Assembly (NCBI GenBank): GCA_013335535.1
Contig: JAAXVL010000009.1
Location: 80,566-144,565, forward strand
Source: Azonexaceae bacterium
Lineage (GTDB): Bacteria > Pseudomonadota > Gammaproteobacteria > Burkholderiales > Rhodocyclaceae
Length of the DNA stretch: 64,000 bases
Direction of reading: 5' to 3'
Shown here: positions 25,360 through 32,241 of the stretch, one piece after another
Layout of the letters: every line of letters begins with the position of its first letter
Position numbering within the stretch: position 1 is the stretch's first letter
The notes under the pieces: generated by a model
Seen by the model: only the letters and a program-made list of their open reading frames with translations
Told to the model about the DNA's origin: nothing
The model's database searches: none
Translations under genes and position numbers: made by a program

Positions 25360-26604
25360 GTGCTCAATAAAATCTGGGTCGCCTTCATCCTCGTCGGCTT
25401 TGTCGCGGCGGTGGCGCAGTTGCTGCAGGGCGACCTCGACATCTTCACGCGCGTCCTGAACGGCTTGTTCGATACGGCCAAGACCGGCTTCGACATTTCG
25501 CTCGGCCTGGTCGGCGTCATGAGCCTGTGGCTGGGCATCATGAAAATCGGCGAACGCGGCGGGCTGATCGAACTCTTCAGCCGCCTCGTCGCGCCCTTCT
25601 TCCGCCGCGTCTTCCCCGACATCCCGGCCGGCCACCCGGCCAGCGGCAGCATCGTCATGAACGTCAGCGCCAACATGCTCGGCCTCGACAACGCGGCGAC
25701 GCCGCTCGGCCTCAAGGCCATGCGCGAACTGCAGGAAATTAACCCGCAGAAAGATACGGCGAGCAACCCGATGATCATGTTCCTCGTCCTCAACACGGCC
25801 GGCATCACGCTGATCCCAACCTCGGTCATCGCCATCCGCCAGGCCATCGCGGTCAAGCAGGGCCTGGTCGGCTTCAACGCCGCCGATATCTTTCTGCCAA
25901 CGCTGCTCGGCACCTTTGTTTCCTTCTGCGCCGGGCTCATCGCCGTCGCCATCTGGCAGCGCATCAACCTCTTCTGCAAGCCCGTGCTGGCCTTCTTCGC
26001 CGGCTTCGCCGCGCTCATGGCCGGGCTGTATTTCTGGCTGGCCGGCATGCCAGCCGAGCAAATGGCGCAAATGATCGGCCTGCTCGGCAGCGGCCTGATC
26101 GTCTCCATCATCGTCCTCTTCGTCGCCGTCGCCGCCTGGCGCGGCATTGACGTCTACGAAAGCTTCGTCGACGGCGCCAAGGAAGGCTTCGGTGTCGCCG
26201 TCCAGATCATTCCCTACCTCATCGCCATGCTCGTCGCCATCTCGGTCTTTCGCACGACGGGCGGCATGGATTACCTCATTGGCGCCATTCGCAGCCTTGT
26301 ACTGGCCCTCGGCCTCAACGACGATTTCGTCCCGGCCCTGCCGGTCGGCCTCATGAAAACGCTTTCCGGTAGCGGCGCCCGCGGCCTCATGGTCGACGTC
26401 ATGACGACCTACGGCGTCGATTCCTTTCAGGGCAAACTCGCTGCCATCATCCAGGGTTCGACCGAAACCACCTTCTACGTCCTGGCCGTCTATTTCGGCA
26501 GCGTGAACATCACCAAAACCCGCTACGCCCTGGCCGGCGGCCTGATCGCCGACGCCGTCGGGCTGGTCGGCGCCATCTTGATCGGCTACGCGTTTTATCA
26601 CTGA
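25360..26604 (+). CDS. SpmA-SpmB fusion, nucleoside-recognition (Gate) domain membrane protein
   Basis: 414 residues starting at GTG 25360. Two halves equivalent to Bacillus SpmA (1-200; GGLIELFSRLVAPFFRRVFPDIP, NMLGLDNAATPLGLKAM) and SpmB (210-414; GAKEGFGVAVQIIPYLIAMLVAI, LSGSGARGLMVDVMTTYG, IIQGSTETTFYVLAVYFG). Around eight to ten membrane helices. In non-sporulating proteobacteria the fused form is widespread and its substrate is unknown. It stands between the transpeptidase gene and tRNA-Leu. Confidence 0.9.
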   Translation: MLNKIWVAFILVGFVAAVAQLLQGDLDIFTRVLNGLFDTAKTGFDISLGLVGVMSLWLGIMKIGERGGLIELFSRLVAPFFRRVFPDIPAGHPASGSIVMNVSANMLGLDNAATPLGLKAMRELQEINPQKDTASNPMIMFLVLNTAGITLIPTSVIAIRQAIAVKQGLVGFNAADIFLPTLLGTFVSFCAGLIAVAIWQRINLFCKPVLAFFAGFAALMAGLYFWLAGMPAEQMAQMIGLLGSGLIVSIIVLFVAVAAWRGIDVYESFVDGAKEGFGVAVQIIPYLIAMLVAISVFRTTGGMDYLIGAIRSLVLALGLNDDFVPALPVGLMKTLSGSGARGLMVDVMTTYGVDSFQGKLAAIIQGSTETTFYVLAVYFGSVNITKTRYALAGGLIADAVGLVGAILIGYAFYH

Positions 26605-26685
26605 GGGGCTTAACAACGCGGCGATTCCCCGCTAGAATCGCGCCCCCTCGATGTACAAAACATGCAAGCATCTCCAGATGCCGTA

Positions 26686-26770
26686 GCCTTGGTGGTGAAA
26701 TTGGTAGACACGCTATCTTGAGGGGGTAGTGGCGCAAGCTGTGCGAGTTCGAGTCTCGCCCAAGGCACCA
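26686..26770 (+). tRNA. tRNA-Leu (anticodon GAG)
   Basis: 85 nt including encoded CCA. Acceptor GCCTTGG pairs with CCAAGGC; leucine-type D-arm (GTGAAATTGGTAGACAC); anticodon loop TTGAGGG (anticodon GAG) in a CTATC/GGTAG stem; a long variable arm (TGGCGCAAGCTGT); T-loop GTTCGAGTC. A weak hairpin (ATTCTGA/TCAGAAT) follows at about 26772-26796. Confidence 0.96.
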
Positions 26771-27023
26771 ATAATTCTGATGAATACACTCAGAATCAAT
26801 TCCTTAGTACGTCATTTCCGGCTTGTTCATGTTTCGCCGCTGCTTTGGTCGCTCGATTGACTAAAAATCGCCGGCGGGAACCTTGTCGTTCCTGCTGACT
26901 CGAAAGATTGAATGGAAGCAATACAGGCTATTCATGACGTGCGGCGTTCTGACCATGACGGAATTCGATGCCGCCTGAAGTCAGGAGGCAGATAACCGGC
27001 CTTCTGGCGTGAAAGGAAGGACG
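26771..27023. other. Intergenic region after tRNA-Leu(GAG)
   Basis: About 250 bp without a supported gene. It holds the weak hairpin just after the tRNA, a moderately AT-rich stretch to 26900 and the leader of the DUF3460 gene. No integrase, attachment-site duplication or repeat copy is visible, so the tRNA does not appear to be an island insertion point. Confidence 0.6.
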
Positions 27024-27293
27024 ATGAGCAATTTCATCAGCAGGCTGTTCAACCCGGACAGCACCGAGCACTTGGCCGGCGAAATCGACCGCGGATATGT
27101 CTCGGAATACACGCAATTCATTGATCAGTTCCTGGTCGATCATCCCGAGGCGCTGGTCGATCAGCACGACGGGCGTCTTCTCTACTGGGACAGGAAAATC
27201 GATCAGGCAGAGCAGCAAAAGGCCGAGCAGGACCGCGTCGAGGCTGACGGCTACGGGTTTTACAGCTCGGCCTGGCGCGCCACGAAGCATTAG
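27024..27293 (+). CDS. DUF3460 family small protein
   Basis: 89 residues from ATG 27024, behind GGAAGG. The DUF3460 core is YVSEYTQFIDQFLVDHPEALVDQHDGRLLYWDRKIDQ, with a tail ending YGFYSSAWRATKH; this member has about 28 extra N-terminal residues (MSNFISRLFNPDSTEHLAGE). Cytosolic, hydrophilic, of unknown function, typical of betaproteobacteria. Confidence 0.8.
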   Translation: MSNFISRLFNPDSTEHLAGEIDRGYVSEYTQFIDQFLVDHPEALVDQHDGRLLYWDRKIDQAEQQKAEQDRVEADGYGFYSSAWRATKH

Positions 27294-27315
27294 GCGCACT
27301 TCGGCGTCTGTCGTC

Positions 27316-27861
27316 ATGGCCATCAGCTTGAGTTTTCAGCCCGTCTCGCTCGGTAGCGTGAGTCCGATTGCACCGCCGGTTACCCGAACACAGGCGACGG
27401 CAAAGACGAACGCGGCTGTCGCCGGGTTGCCGTCGAGCATTGTCAGCATCTCACCGCAGGGGCGCCTCCTGGCGGCGACATCAACAACCGGAACCGTGTC
27501 GCAGACGGCTGCCAGCCTGACTTCTCCGGTCATTTCGGTGCCTCGACAAGCCAGCGCCCTGGCAACCGACAATCTTGTCGCCCGGCGGGAAGCCTTGGCG
27601 GCGCGTCTTTTTCTGCAGTCGCTGATAGACAACCCTGCGCTGCGCGCCATCGCCAACAGCCGCTTCAACCCGGTTTATTCGGCGCTTCTCGCTGCTGCTC
27701 GTCAGGCCGATTTCACGCCGCGACAAGTGCAGATGCGGGCGAATGCCATTCAGGTCGAGGTTCCCGCCCCGGTTCTTGCGGTTGAGCAGGTTGACGCGAT
27801 CAGCAGTCACGATCAGGCCGAGAGCGAATTTGCCTATCGACAGTCACCGACGAATCACTGA
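27316..27861 (+). CDS. Hypothetical protein
   Basis: 181 residues (MAISLSFQPVSLGSVSPIAPP...). The first 90 residues are rich in Ser, Thr, Pro and Ala and look disordered; the rest (NLVARREALAARLFLQSLIDNPALRAIANSRFNPVYSALLAAARQ) is helical. No signal peptide or known domain. The ribosome binding site is weak. It follows DUF3460 by 22 bp in the same direction, which supports a real gene, but no function can be assigned. Confidence 0.55.
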   Translation: MAISLSFQPVSLGSVSPIAPPVTRTQATAKTNAAVAGLPSSIVSISPQGRLLAATSTTGTVSQTAASLTSPVISVPRQASALATDNLVARREALAARLFLQSLIDNPALRAIANSRFNPVYSALLAAARQADFTPRQVQMRANAIQVEVPAPVLAVEQVDAISSHDQAESEFAYRQSPTNH

Positions 27862-27909
27862 TAGCGCCGGGCCTGATCGGCTTTGTCCGGTGTTACGAGG
27901 AACGATCTC

Positions 27910-28251
27910 ATGGAAACCGTCTGCAATTTGAGTGAAAAGAGCTGCGTGCCATGCGAGGGTGGCACGCCGCCGCTATCCCAGGAAAAAATCGACCGGCTGT
28001 TAGCGAGCCTCGATGGCTGGGTGCAAACGGGTGCAGAGATCAGCAAGACTTTCCAGTTTCGCAACTATTACGAAACCATGGCCTTCGTGAACGCGACGGC
28101 CTGGATCTCGCATCGCGAGAACCATCATCCCGACCTCGAGGTCGGCTACCGACAGTGCCGGGTGCGCTACACGACACACGCCATCGGTGGTTTGTCGGAG
28201 AACGATTTCATCTGTGCTGCCAAGATAGAAGGCTGCCTGCTCGGCGTATAA
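27910..28251 (+). CDS. phhB: Pterin-4a-carbinolamine dehydratase
   Basis: Recycles 4a-hydroxytetrahydrobiopterin from aromatic amino-acid hydroxylation. 113 residues from ATG 27910 (METVCNLSEKSCVPCEGG), behind GAGGA. Catalytic histidine motif ENHHPDLEVGYRQCRVRYTTHAIGGLSENDF is distributed over residues 70-105. Early Cys residues are common in the bacterial type. No phenylalanine hydroxylase nearby; in such cases a role in molybdopterin or another pterin system is also discussed. Confidence 0.9.
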   Translation: METVCNLSEKSCVPCEGGTPPLSQEKIDRLLASLDGWVQTGAEISKTFQFRNYYETMAFVNATAWISHRENHHPDLEVGYRQCRVRYTTHAIGGLSENDFICAAKIEGCLLGV

Positions 28252-28261
28252 ACTGGCGGCC

Positions 28262-28792
28262 ATGATCGACAGCCCCTACGTTTCGACCTTTCTTGGTCAC
28301 CGTTTTTTTCTGACCCGACCACATATCGACGATGTCGCCATCGAGGACATTGCGCACGGCCTGGCTTACCAGTGCCGCTTCAACGGTCAGACGCGGGAAT
28401 TCTATTCGGTGGCCCAGCACAGCCTGATGGTCATGCAACTGGTGCCCGCGCCGCTACGCCTCGCTGCCCTGCTGCATGACGCCGCCGAAGCCTACCTCGG
28501 CGACATGGTCAAGCCGCTGAAAAACCTGTTTCCGGAATTCAGTGCCATCGAAGGCCGCGTCATGCAGATCATCGGCGAACGTTTCGCCGTCGACCTTGAA
28601 CACCTCGACCCGGCGATCAAGGCCGCCGACTTGATTGCCCTGGCCACCGAAAAGCGCGACCTCATGCCGCACTCGACCGAAGCCTGGGCCAATCTCCGCG
28701 ACATCCGACCCCTGCCCGAAAGCATCAAGCCGCTCATGCCGGTGGATGCCAAGTCGGCTTTTCTCGAGCGCTTTCGCCAGCTTTGCGGCTAA
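28262..28792 (+). CDS. HD-domain phosphohydrolase, YfbR-like
   Basis: 176 residues with the HD metal site: the first His in EFYSVAQHSLMV, the paired LLHDAAEAYLGDMVKPLK, and a later Asp in IKAADLIALATEKRD. This pattern is that of YfbR-type 5'-deoxynucleotidases. It starts 10 bp after phhB and is convergent with the Yip1 gene, 7 bp away. Exact substrate is not known. Confidence 0.82.
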   Translation: MIDSPYVSTFLGHRFFLTRPHIDDVAIEDIAHGLAYQCRFNGQTREFYSVAQHSLMVMQLVPAPLRLAALLHDAAEAYLGDMVKPLKNLFPEFSAIEGRVMQIIGERFAVDLEHLDPAIKAADLIALATEKRDLMPHSTEAWANLRDIRPLPESIKPLMPVDAKSAFLERFRQLCG

Positions 28793-28799
28793 CGCCGTT

Positions 28800-29405
28800 T
28801 CAGAACATCGCGGACAGTCCGAGCAGCACGCTGAGTAAAGCGGTCGCGATGATCATCAGCGCAAACCAGGCCATGACGCCGGCTGCTGTCACCAGATTCG
28901 CGATGTAATGGGCTTTGCGCGCGTCGTTGACCTTGAGCATCGGCCGTACGCCATGGCGGATCAGCGCCGCCGACGCCAGCCACGCCGCCGCCACGATCAA
29001 CAGATTGACCGTCAGGCTGGGCACCAGTAGCGCCAGCGACGACAGCCACAGCGGCACCGGCGCAATGGCGGCCAGCGTGTAGGCATTGTCGTAACCGGGA
29101 TCGTGATCCTGGCCGATGGCCATGCGCTGGATCAGCATGGCCATGAAGGAAACCATGGCCAGTTGCACGGCGAAGAGGACGATACCGCTGGCCAGCAACT
29201 CGCCGCCGGTCATCGCCGGCATGGAAAGCGGAAAAACCGCGCCGGGATAAACCCGTTCAGCAAAGGCGTACATCGCGGGTGGAATGATCGATAGTGGCAT
29301 GACCACACCGAACAGCAACGAGCGGGCCTGTGGGTGGCTACGTTGAATATCGGACCAGCCTTCGGTTTCCGATATCAGCATTGCCGGGAAATGAGTCAGG
29401 GACAT
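28800..29405 (-). CDS. Yip1-family integral membrane protein
   Basis: 201 residues starting MSLTHFPAMLISETEGWSDIQRSHPQ, then about five membrane helices (residues 33-55, 75-100, 120-140, 145-165, 180-200). The Yip1 fold (PF04893) is named after eukaryotic vesicle proteins; its bacterial role is unknown. An AGGAGGTT ribosome binding site precedes the ATG. The upstream gap (29406-29597) contains a dispersed-repeat copy. Confidence 0.75.
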   Translation of the reverse strand: MSLTHFPAMLISETEGWSDIQRSHPQARSLLFGVVMPLSIIPPAMYAFAERVYPGAVFPLSMPAMTGGELLASGIVLFAVQLAMVSFMAMLIQRMAIGQDHDPGYDNAYTLAAIAPVPLWLSSLALLVPSLTVNLLIVAAAWLASAALIRHGVRPMLKVNDARKAHYIANLVTAAGVMAWFALMIIATALLSVLLGLSAMF

Positions 29406-29529
29406 GATGAACCTCCTTGTCGCCGCCAAAAAGTGCCGGATGCCGGATGCAGCAACGGCAGCAGCGGGACAATGTTTAGAGAATCGTTGAGCCCTCGCGG
29501 TTCCACCTTTTGCTGCCCTTTTGCTGCCC

Positions 29530-29569
29530 ATTTCCACGGTCAACCCGAAAAATCGGCGAAAATTGAAAT
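29530..29569 (+). repeat. Dispersed 40-bp repeat, copy 7 (before rluE)
   Basis: TTTCCACGGTCAACCCGAAA then AATCGGCGAAAATTGAAAT. Intergenic; flanked by CTGCCCA at 29524-29530 and 29571-29577. Confidence 0.92.
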
Positions 29570-29597
29570 CCTGCCCAGCCCGTGAAGTCATCCTGTC

Positions 29598-30173
29598 GTG
29601 TCCTCCCTCGTGTTTTTCAACAAGCCTTACGGCGTTCTCAGCCAGTTCACCCCGGAAGGCAAGTGGCGGGCGCTTGACGAGTTCATTCCGGTCAAGGGCG
29701 TGTATGTCGCCGGCCGGCTCGATGCCGACAGCGAAGGGCTGCTCATCCTGACCGACGACGGCAAGCTGCAGGCCAAGATTGCCGACCCCAAACACAAGCT
29801 GGAAAAAACCTACTGGGCGCAGGTTGAAGGCGCGCCGGACGAAGCGGCGCTCGACAAGCTGCGCGCCGGCATCGCGCTCTCCGATTTCACCGCCAAGCCG
29901 GCCAAGGTACGGCTGATTGACGAACCGCCTGGCCTCTGGCAGCGCGAGCCGCCGATTCGCTACCGCGCCGCGATCCCGACTTCATGGCTCGAAATCCGCA
30001 TTTCGGAGGGCAAGAACCGCCAGGTGCGGCGCATGACGGCGGCCATCGGTTATCCTACGCTCCGTCTGATCAGGGCCGCTATCGGGGCGGCGACGCTGGA
30101 CGGTCTGGGGCTGGGTGAGTGGCGAAAGATCGACGGCAGTTACCAGAACTTGCAAGGAAAATTCAATGAATAA
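29598..30173 (+). CDS. rluE: 23S rRNA pseudouridine synthase, RluE/RsuA family
   Basis: 191 residues with GTG start at 29598. Converts uridine to pseudouridine in 23S rRNA; the catalytic Asp lies in GVYVAGRLDADSEGLLIL. Other family text: NKPYGVLSQFTPEG, KTYWAQVEGAP, LEIRISEGKNRQVRRMTAAIG. No S4 domain at the N-terminus, as in RluE. It overlaps the following DUF192 gene by 8 bp. Confidence 0.9.
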   Translation: MSSLVFFNKPYGVLSQFTPEGKWRALDEFIPVKGVYVAGRLDADSEGLLILTDDGKLQAKIADPKHKLEKTYWAQVEGAPDEAALDKLRAGIALSDFTAKPAKVRLIDEPPGLWQREPPIRYRAAIPTSWLEIRISEGKNRQVRRMTAAIGYPTLRLIRAAIGAATLDGLGLGEWRKIDGSYQNLQGKFNE

Positions 30174-30609
30174 GACACTCGTCGGCCTGCTCGCCGGCCT
30201 GACCATCAGCGCCGTGGCCTGGGCGCAGAACGCCATGCCGGTCATGGAGCTGAACGCCGGCTTCCATCGCATCGAAGCCGAAGTCGCTGCTACCGACCCG
30301 AACCGTCAGCTCGGCCTGATGAACCGCAAGGCCATGCCGATGCAGCGTGGCATGCTCTTCGTCTTCCCGCAGGAAAACACCCACTGCATGTGGATGCGCA
30401 ACACCTTGCTGCCGCTCTCGGTCGCCTTCATGGATGCCGACGGCAAGATCATCAACATCGAAGACATGCAGCCGCAGACCGAAGACAACCACTGCGCCCG
30501 TCGTCCGGCCCGCTACGCCCTGGAAATGAACCTTGGCTGGTTCGCCCAGCGCGGCATCAAGCCCGGCGTCAAGCTCGGCGGCCTCGACAAGGCGCCGCGT
30601 CCGCAATAA
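30166..30609 (+). CDS. DUF192 periplasmic protein
   Basis: 147 residues: signal peptide (MNKTLVGLLAGLTISAVAWA), then the DUF192 barrel with RQLGLMNRKAMPMQRGMLFVFP, HCMWMRNTLLPLSVAFMDADGKI and MNLGWFAQRGIKPG. ATG 30166 overlaps rluE by 8 bp, and the stop overlaps ubiC by one base, so three genes form a tight operon. Biochemical role unknown. Confidence 0.87.
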   Translation: MNKTLVGLLAGLTISAVAWAQNAMPVMELNAGFHRIEAEVAATDPNRQLGLMNRKAMPMQRGMLFVFPQENTHCMWMRNTLLPLSVAFMDADGKIINIEDMQPQTEDNHCARRPARYALEMNLGWFAQRGIKPGVKLGGLDKAPRPQ

Positions 30610-31142
30610 TGCTTCCGAACAAATGGCGTATCCGCCCGACCGGCGGGCCGCTCGATGCTGCCCTGGCCTCGTGGCTGACCGAGCCTGGTTCGCTGACGGC
30701 GCGTTGCCAGCGCAACAGCCGCCAGTTCCGCGTCCGCCTGCTGCGCTACGAGAAGGGCCAGGCGCTGGCCGATGAAGGCCTGCGTCTCAAACCATCGCGA
30801 GCGCCTGCCTGGATCCGCGAAGTGGCGCTGGAATGCGACGGCGTTCCGGTCATCTTTGCCCACACCACGTTGTCGACCGCCAGCAACGGCCGCCTGAGCC
30901 GCTGGCTGGCTCGCCTCGGCAGCAACTCGCTCGGCTCGCTGCTGTTTACCCACCCGGGATTCCTGCGCGGCGCCATCGAGTTTCGCCGGCTCGACCGGCG
31001 TCACCCGCTTTTTAAGCGCGCCGCTGCCCTCGGCGTAACCGGCGACACCCTGTGGGCCCGCCGTTCGCTGCATCGCCTCGGCGCGCAACAGGTTTTGGTG
31101 ACGGAAGTGTTTCTGCCGGCGCTGGCTGCTCTCCGTTGCTGA
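30609..31142 (+). CDS. ubiC: Chorismate-pyruvate lyase
   Basis: Converts chorismate to 4-hydroxybenzoate plus pyruvate, the first step of ubiquinone synthesis. 177 residues. Family text: LDAALASWLTEPGSLTARCQRNSRQFRVRL, REVALECDGVPVIFAHTTLS, LGSLLFTHPGFLRGAIEFRRL, LWARRSLHRLGAQQVLVTEVFLP. Starts on the stop codon of DUF192. The usual neighbour ubiA is not in the window downstream. Confidence 0.9.
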   Translation: MLPNKWRIRPTGGPLDAALASWLTEPGSLTARCQRNSRQFRVRLLRYEKGQALADEGLRLKPSRAPAWIREVALECDGVPVIFAHTTLSTASNGRLSRWLARLGSNSLGSLLFTHPGFLRGAIEFRRLDRRHPLFKRAAALGVTGDTLWARRSLHRLGAQQVLVTEVFLPALAALRC

Positions 31143-31166
31143 ACGTCGTTGGTCGTGTCCAGGCGC

Positions 31167-31190
31167 GATTTCCGGCGATTGACCATGAAA
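31167..31190 (-). repeat. Possible repeat relic 16 (ubiC/peroxidase gap)
   Basis: GATTTCCGG-CGA-TTGACCATGAAA on the plus strand resembles the conserved half with a 3-bp insertion. Weak. Confidence 0.3.
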
Positions 31191-31212
31191 CCCGCACCAG
31201 ACCTATAATTGA

Positions 31213-32241
31213 ATGATGAATTTTCGTTCATTTACTGCTGTCATGCTCGTGACCCTGGCGTTTGGTGCCTCATTTGGTTGCATGCGTGGCGACACTGCTA
31301 CGGACAAGCCGGTGGCAAGCGGTGCCAATTCGTCGCTGCAAGGCCCCCTGTCCGGTGCGGGGGCAATGCTGCCGTTGCCGCCGGTGCCCGATTTGCCGGC
31401 GGACAAGGTCGCGCTTGGCAAACGTCTTTTCTTTGACCCCCGCCTTTCCCATGACGACACGATTGCCTGCGCCACCTGCCACAAGCTCGACAGCGGTGGC
31501 AGCGACCGCCTGCCGGTTTCGGTCGGCATCGACGGCCGGAAAGGTGGCGTCAATGCGCCGACGGTGTTCAACAGCAGCCTGAATTTCGTCCAGTTCTGGG
31601 ATGGTCGGGCCGCCAGTCTCGAAGAGCAGGCTGCCGGGCCGGTGCACAACCCGCTCGAAATGGCCTCCAACTGGTCCGAGGTTATTCCCAAGCTCAGCCT
31701 TGATGACGGCTATCTCCGGGATTTCAAGCGGCTCTACCCGCAGGGCATGACCGGTGAAACCATCGTCGATGCCATCGCCACCTACGAGCGTACCCTGCTT
31801 ACCCCGAACAGTCCGTTCGACCGCTACCTGGCCGGCGACAAGGACGCACTCAATCCGCTTGAACATTCCGGCTACCAGCGTTTTCTCGATTACGGCTGTG
31901 CCAGTTGCCATCAGGGGGCCGGCCTGGGCGGCAACATGTTCCAGCGCTTTGGCGTCATGGACAATTATCTCAAGGACAACGCCGGTCGCCAGGCCGACCT
32001 CGGCCGTTTCAACGTTTCCGGTCTCGACAAGGACAAGAACGTATTCAAGGTGCCCAGTCTGCGCAATGTCGCCGTCACCCCGCCGTATTTCCATGACGGT
32101 TCGGCCGAGTCGCTGGAGCAGGCGGTGATCATCATGGGGCGCTATCAACTGGGTCGCGAATTTTCCAGTGAAGACGTCAATGCGCTGGTTGCCTTCCTGC
32201 GCACACTGACTGGCGAATGGGAAGGAAAACGGCTGCAATGA
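31213..32241 (+). CDS. Di-heme cytochrome c peroxidase
   Basis: Reduces hydrogen peroxide in the periplasm with c-type electron donors. 342 residues; N-terminal signal has a lipobox-like AFGASFGCM, so it may be membrane anchored. Two c-heme sites: CATCHKLDSGGSD (about residue 95) and CASCHQGAGLGGNMFQRFG (about 230). FKVPSLRNVAVTPPYFHDGS and the late Met-containing IIMGRYQLG fit the bacterial CcpA/MauG superfamily. It overlaps the next gene in ATGA, which is unusual and suggests peroxide-linked signalling. Confidence 0.9.
   Translation: MMNFRSFTAVMLVTLAFGASFGCMRGDTATDKPVASGANSSLQGPLSGAGAMLPLPPVPDLPADKVALGKRLFFDPRLSHDDTIACATCHKLDSGGSDRLPVSVGIDGRKGGVNAPTVFNSSLNFVQFWDGRAASLEEQAAGPVHNPLEMASNWSEVIPKLSLDDGYLRDFKRLYPQGMTGETIVDAIATYERTLLTPNSPFDRYLAGDKDALNPLEHSGYQRFLDYGCASCHQGAGLGGNMFQRFGVMDNYLKDNAGRQADLGRFNVSGLDKDKNVFKVPSLRNVAVTPPYFHDGSAESLEQAVIIMGRYQLGREFSSEDVNALVAFLRTLTGEWEGKRLQ

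Noticed and set aside
26686..27023. tRNA-Leu(GAG) as an integration site of a mobile island.
   Set aside because: No integrase, no repeated tRNA 3' end and no phage-like genes downstream.
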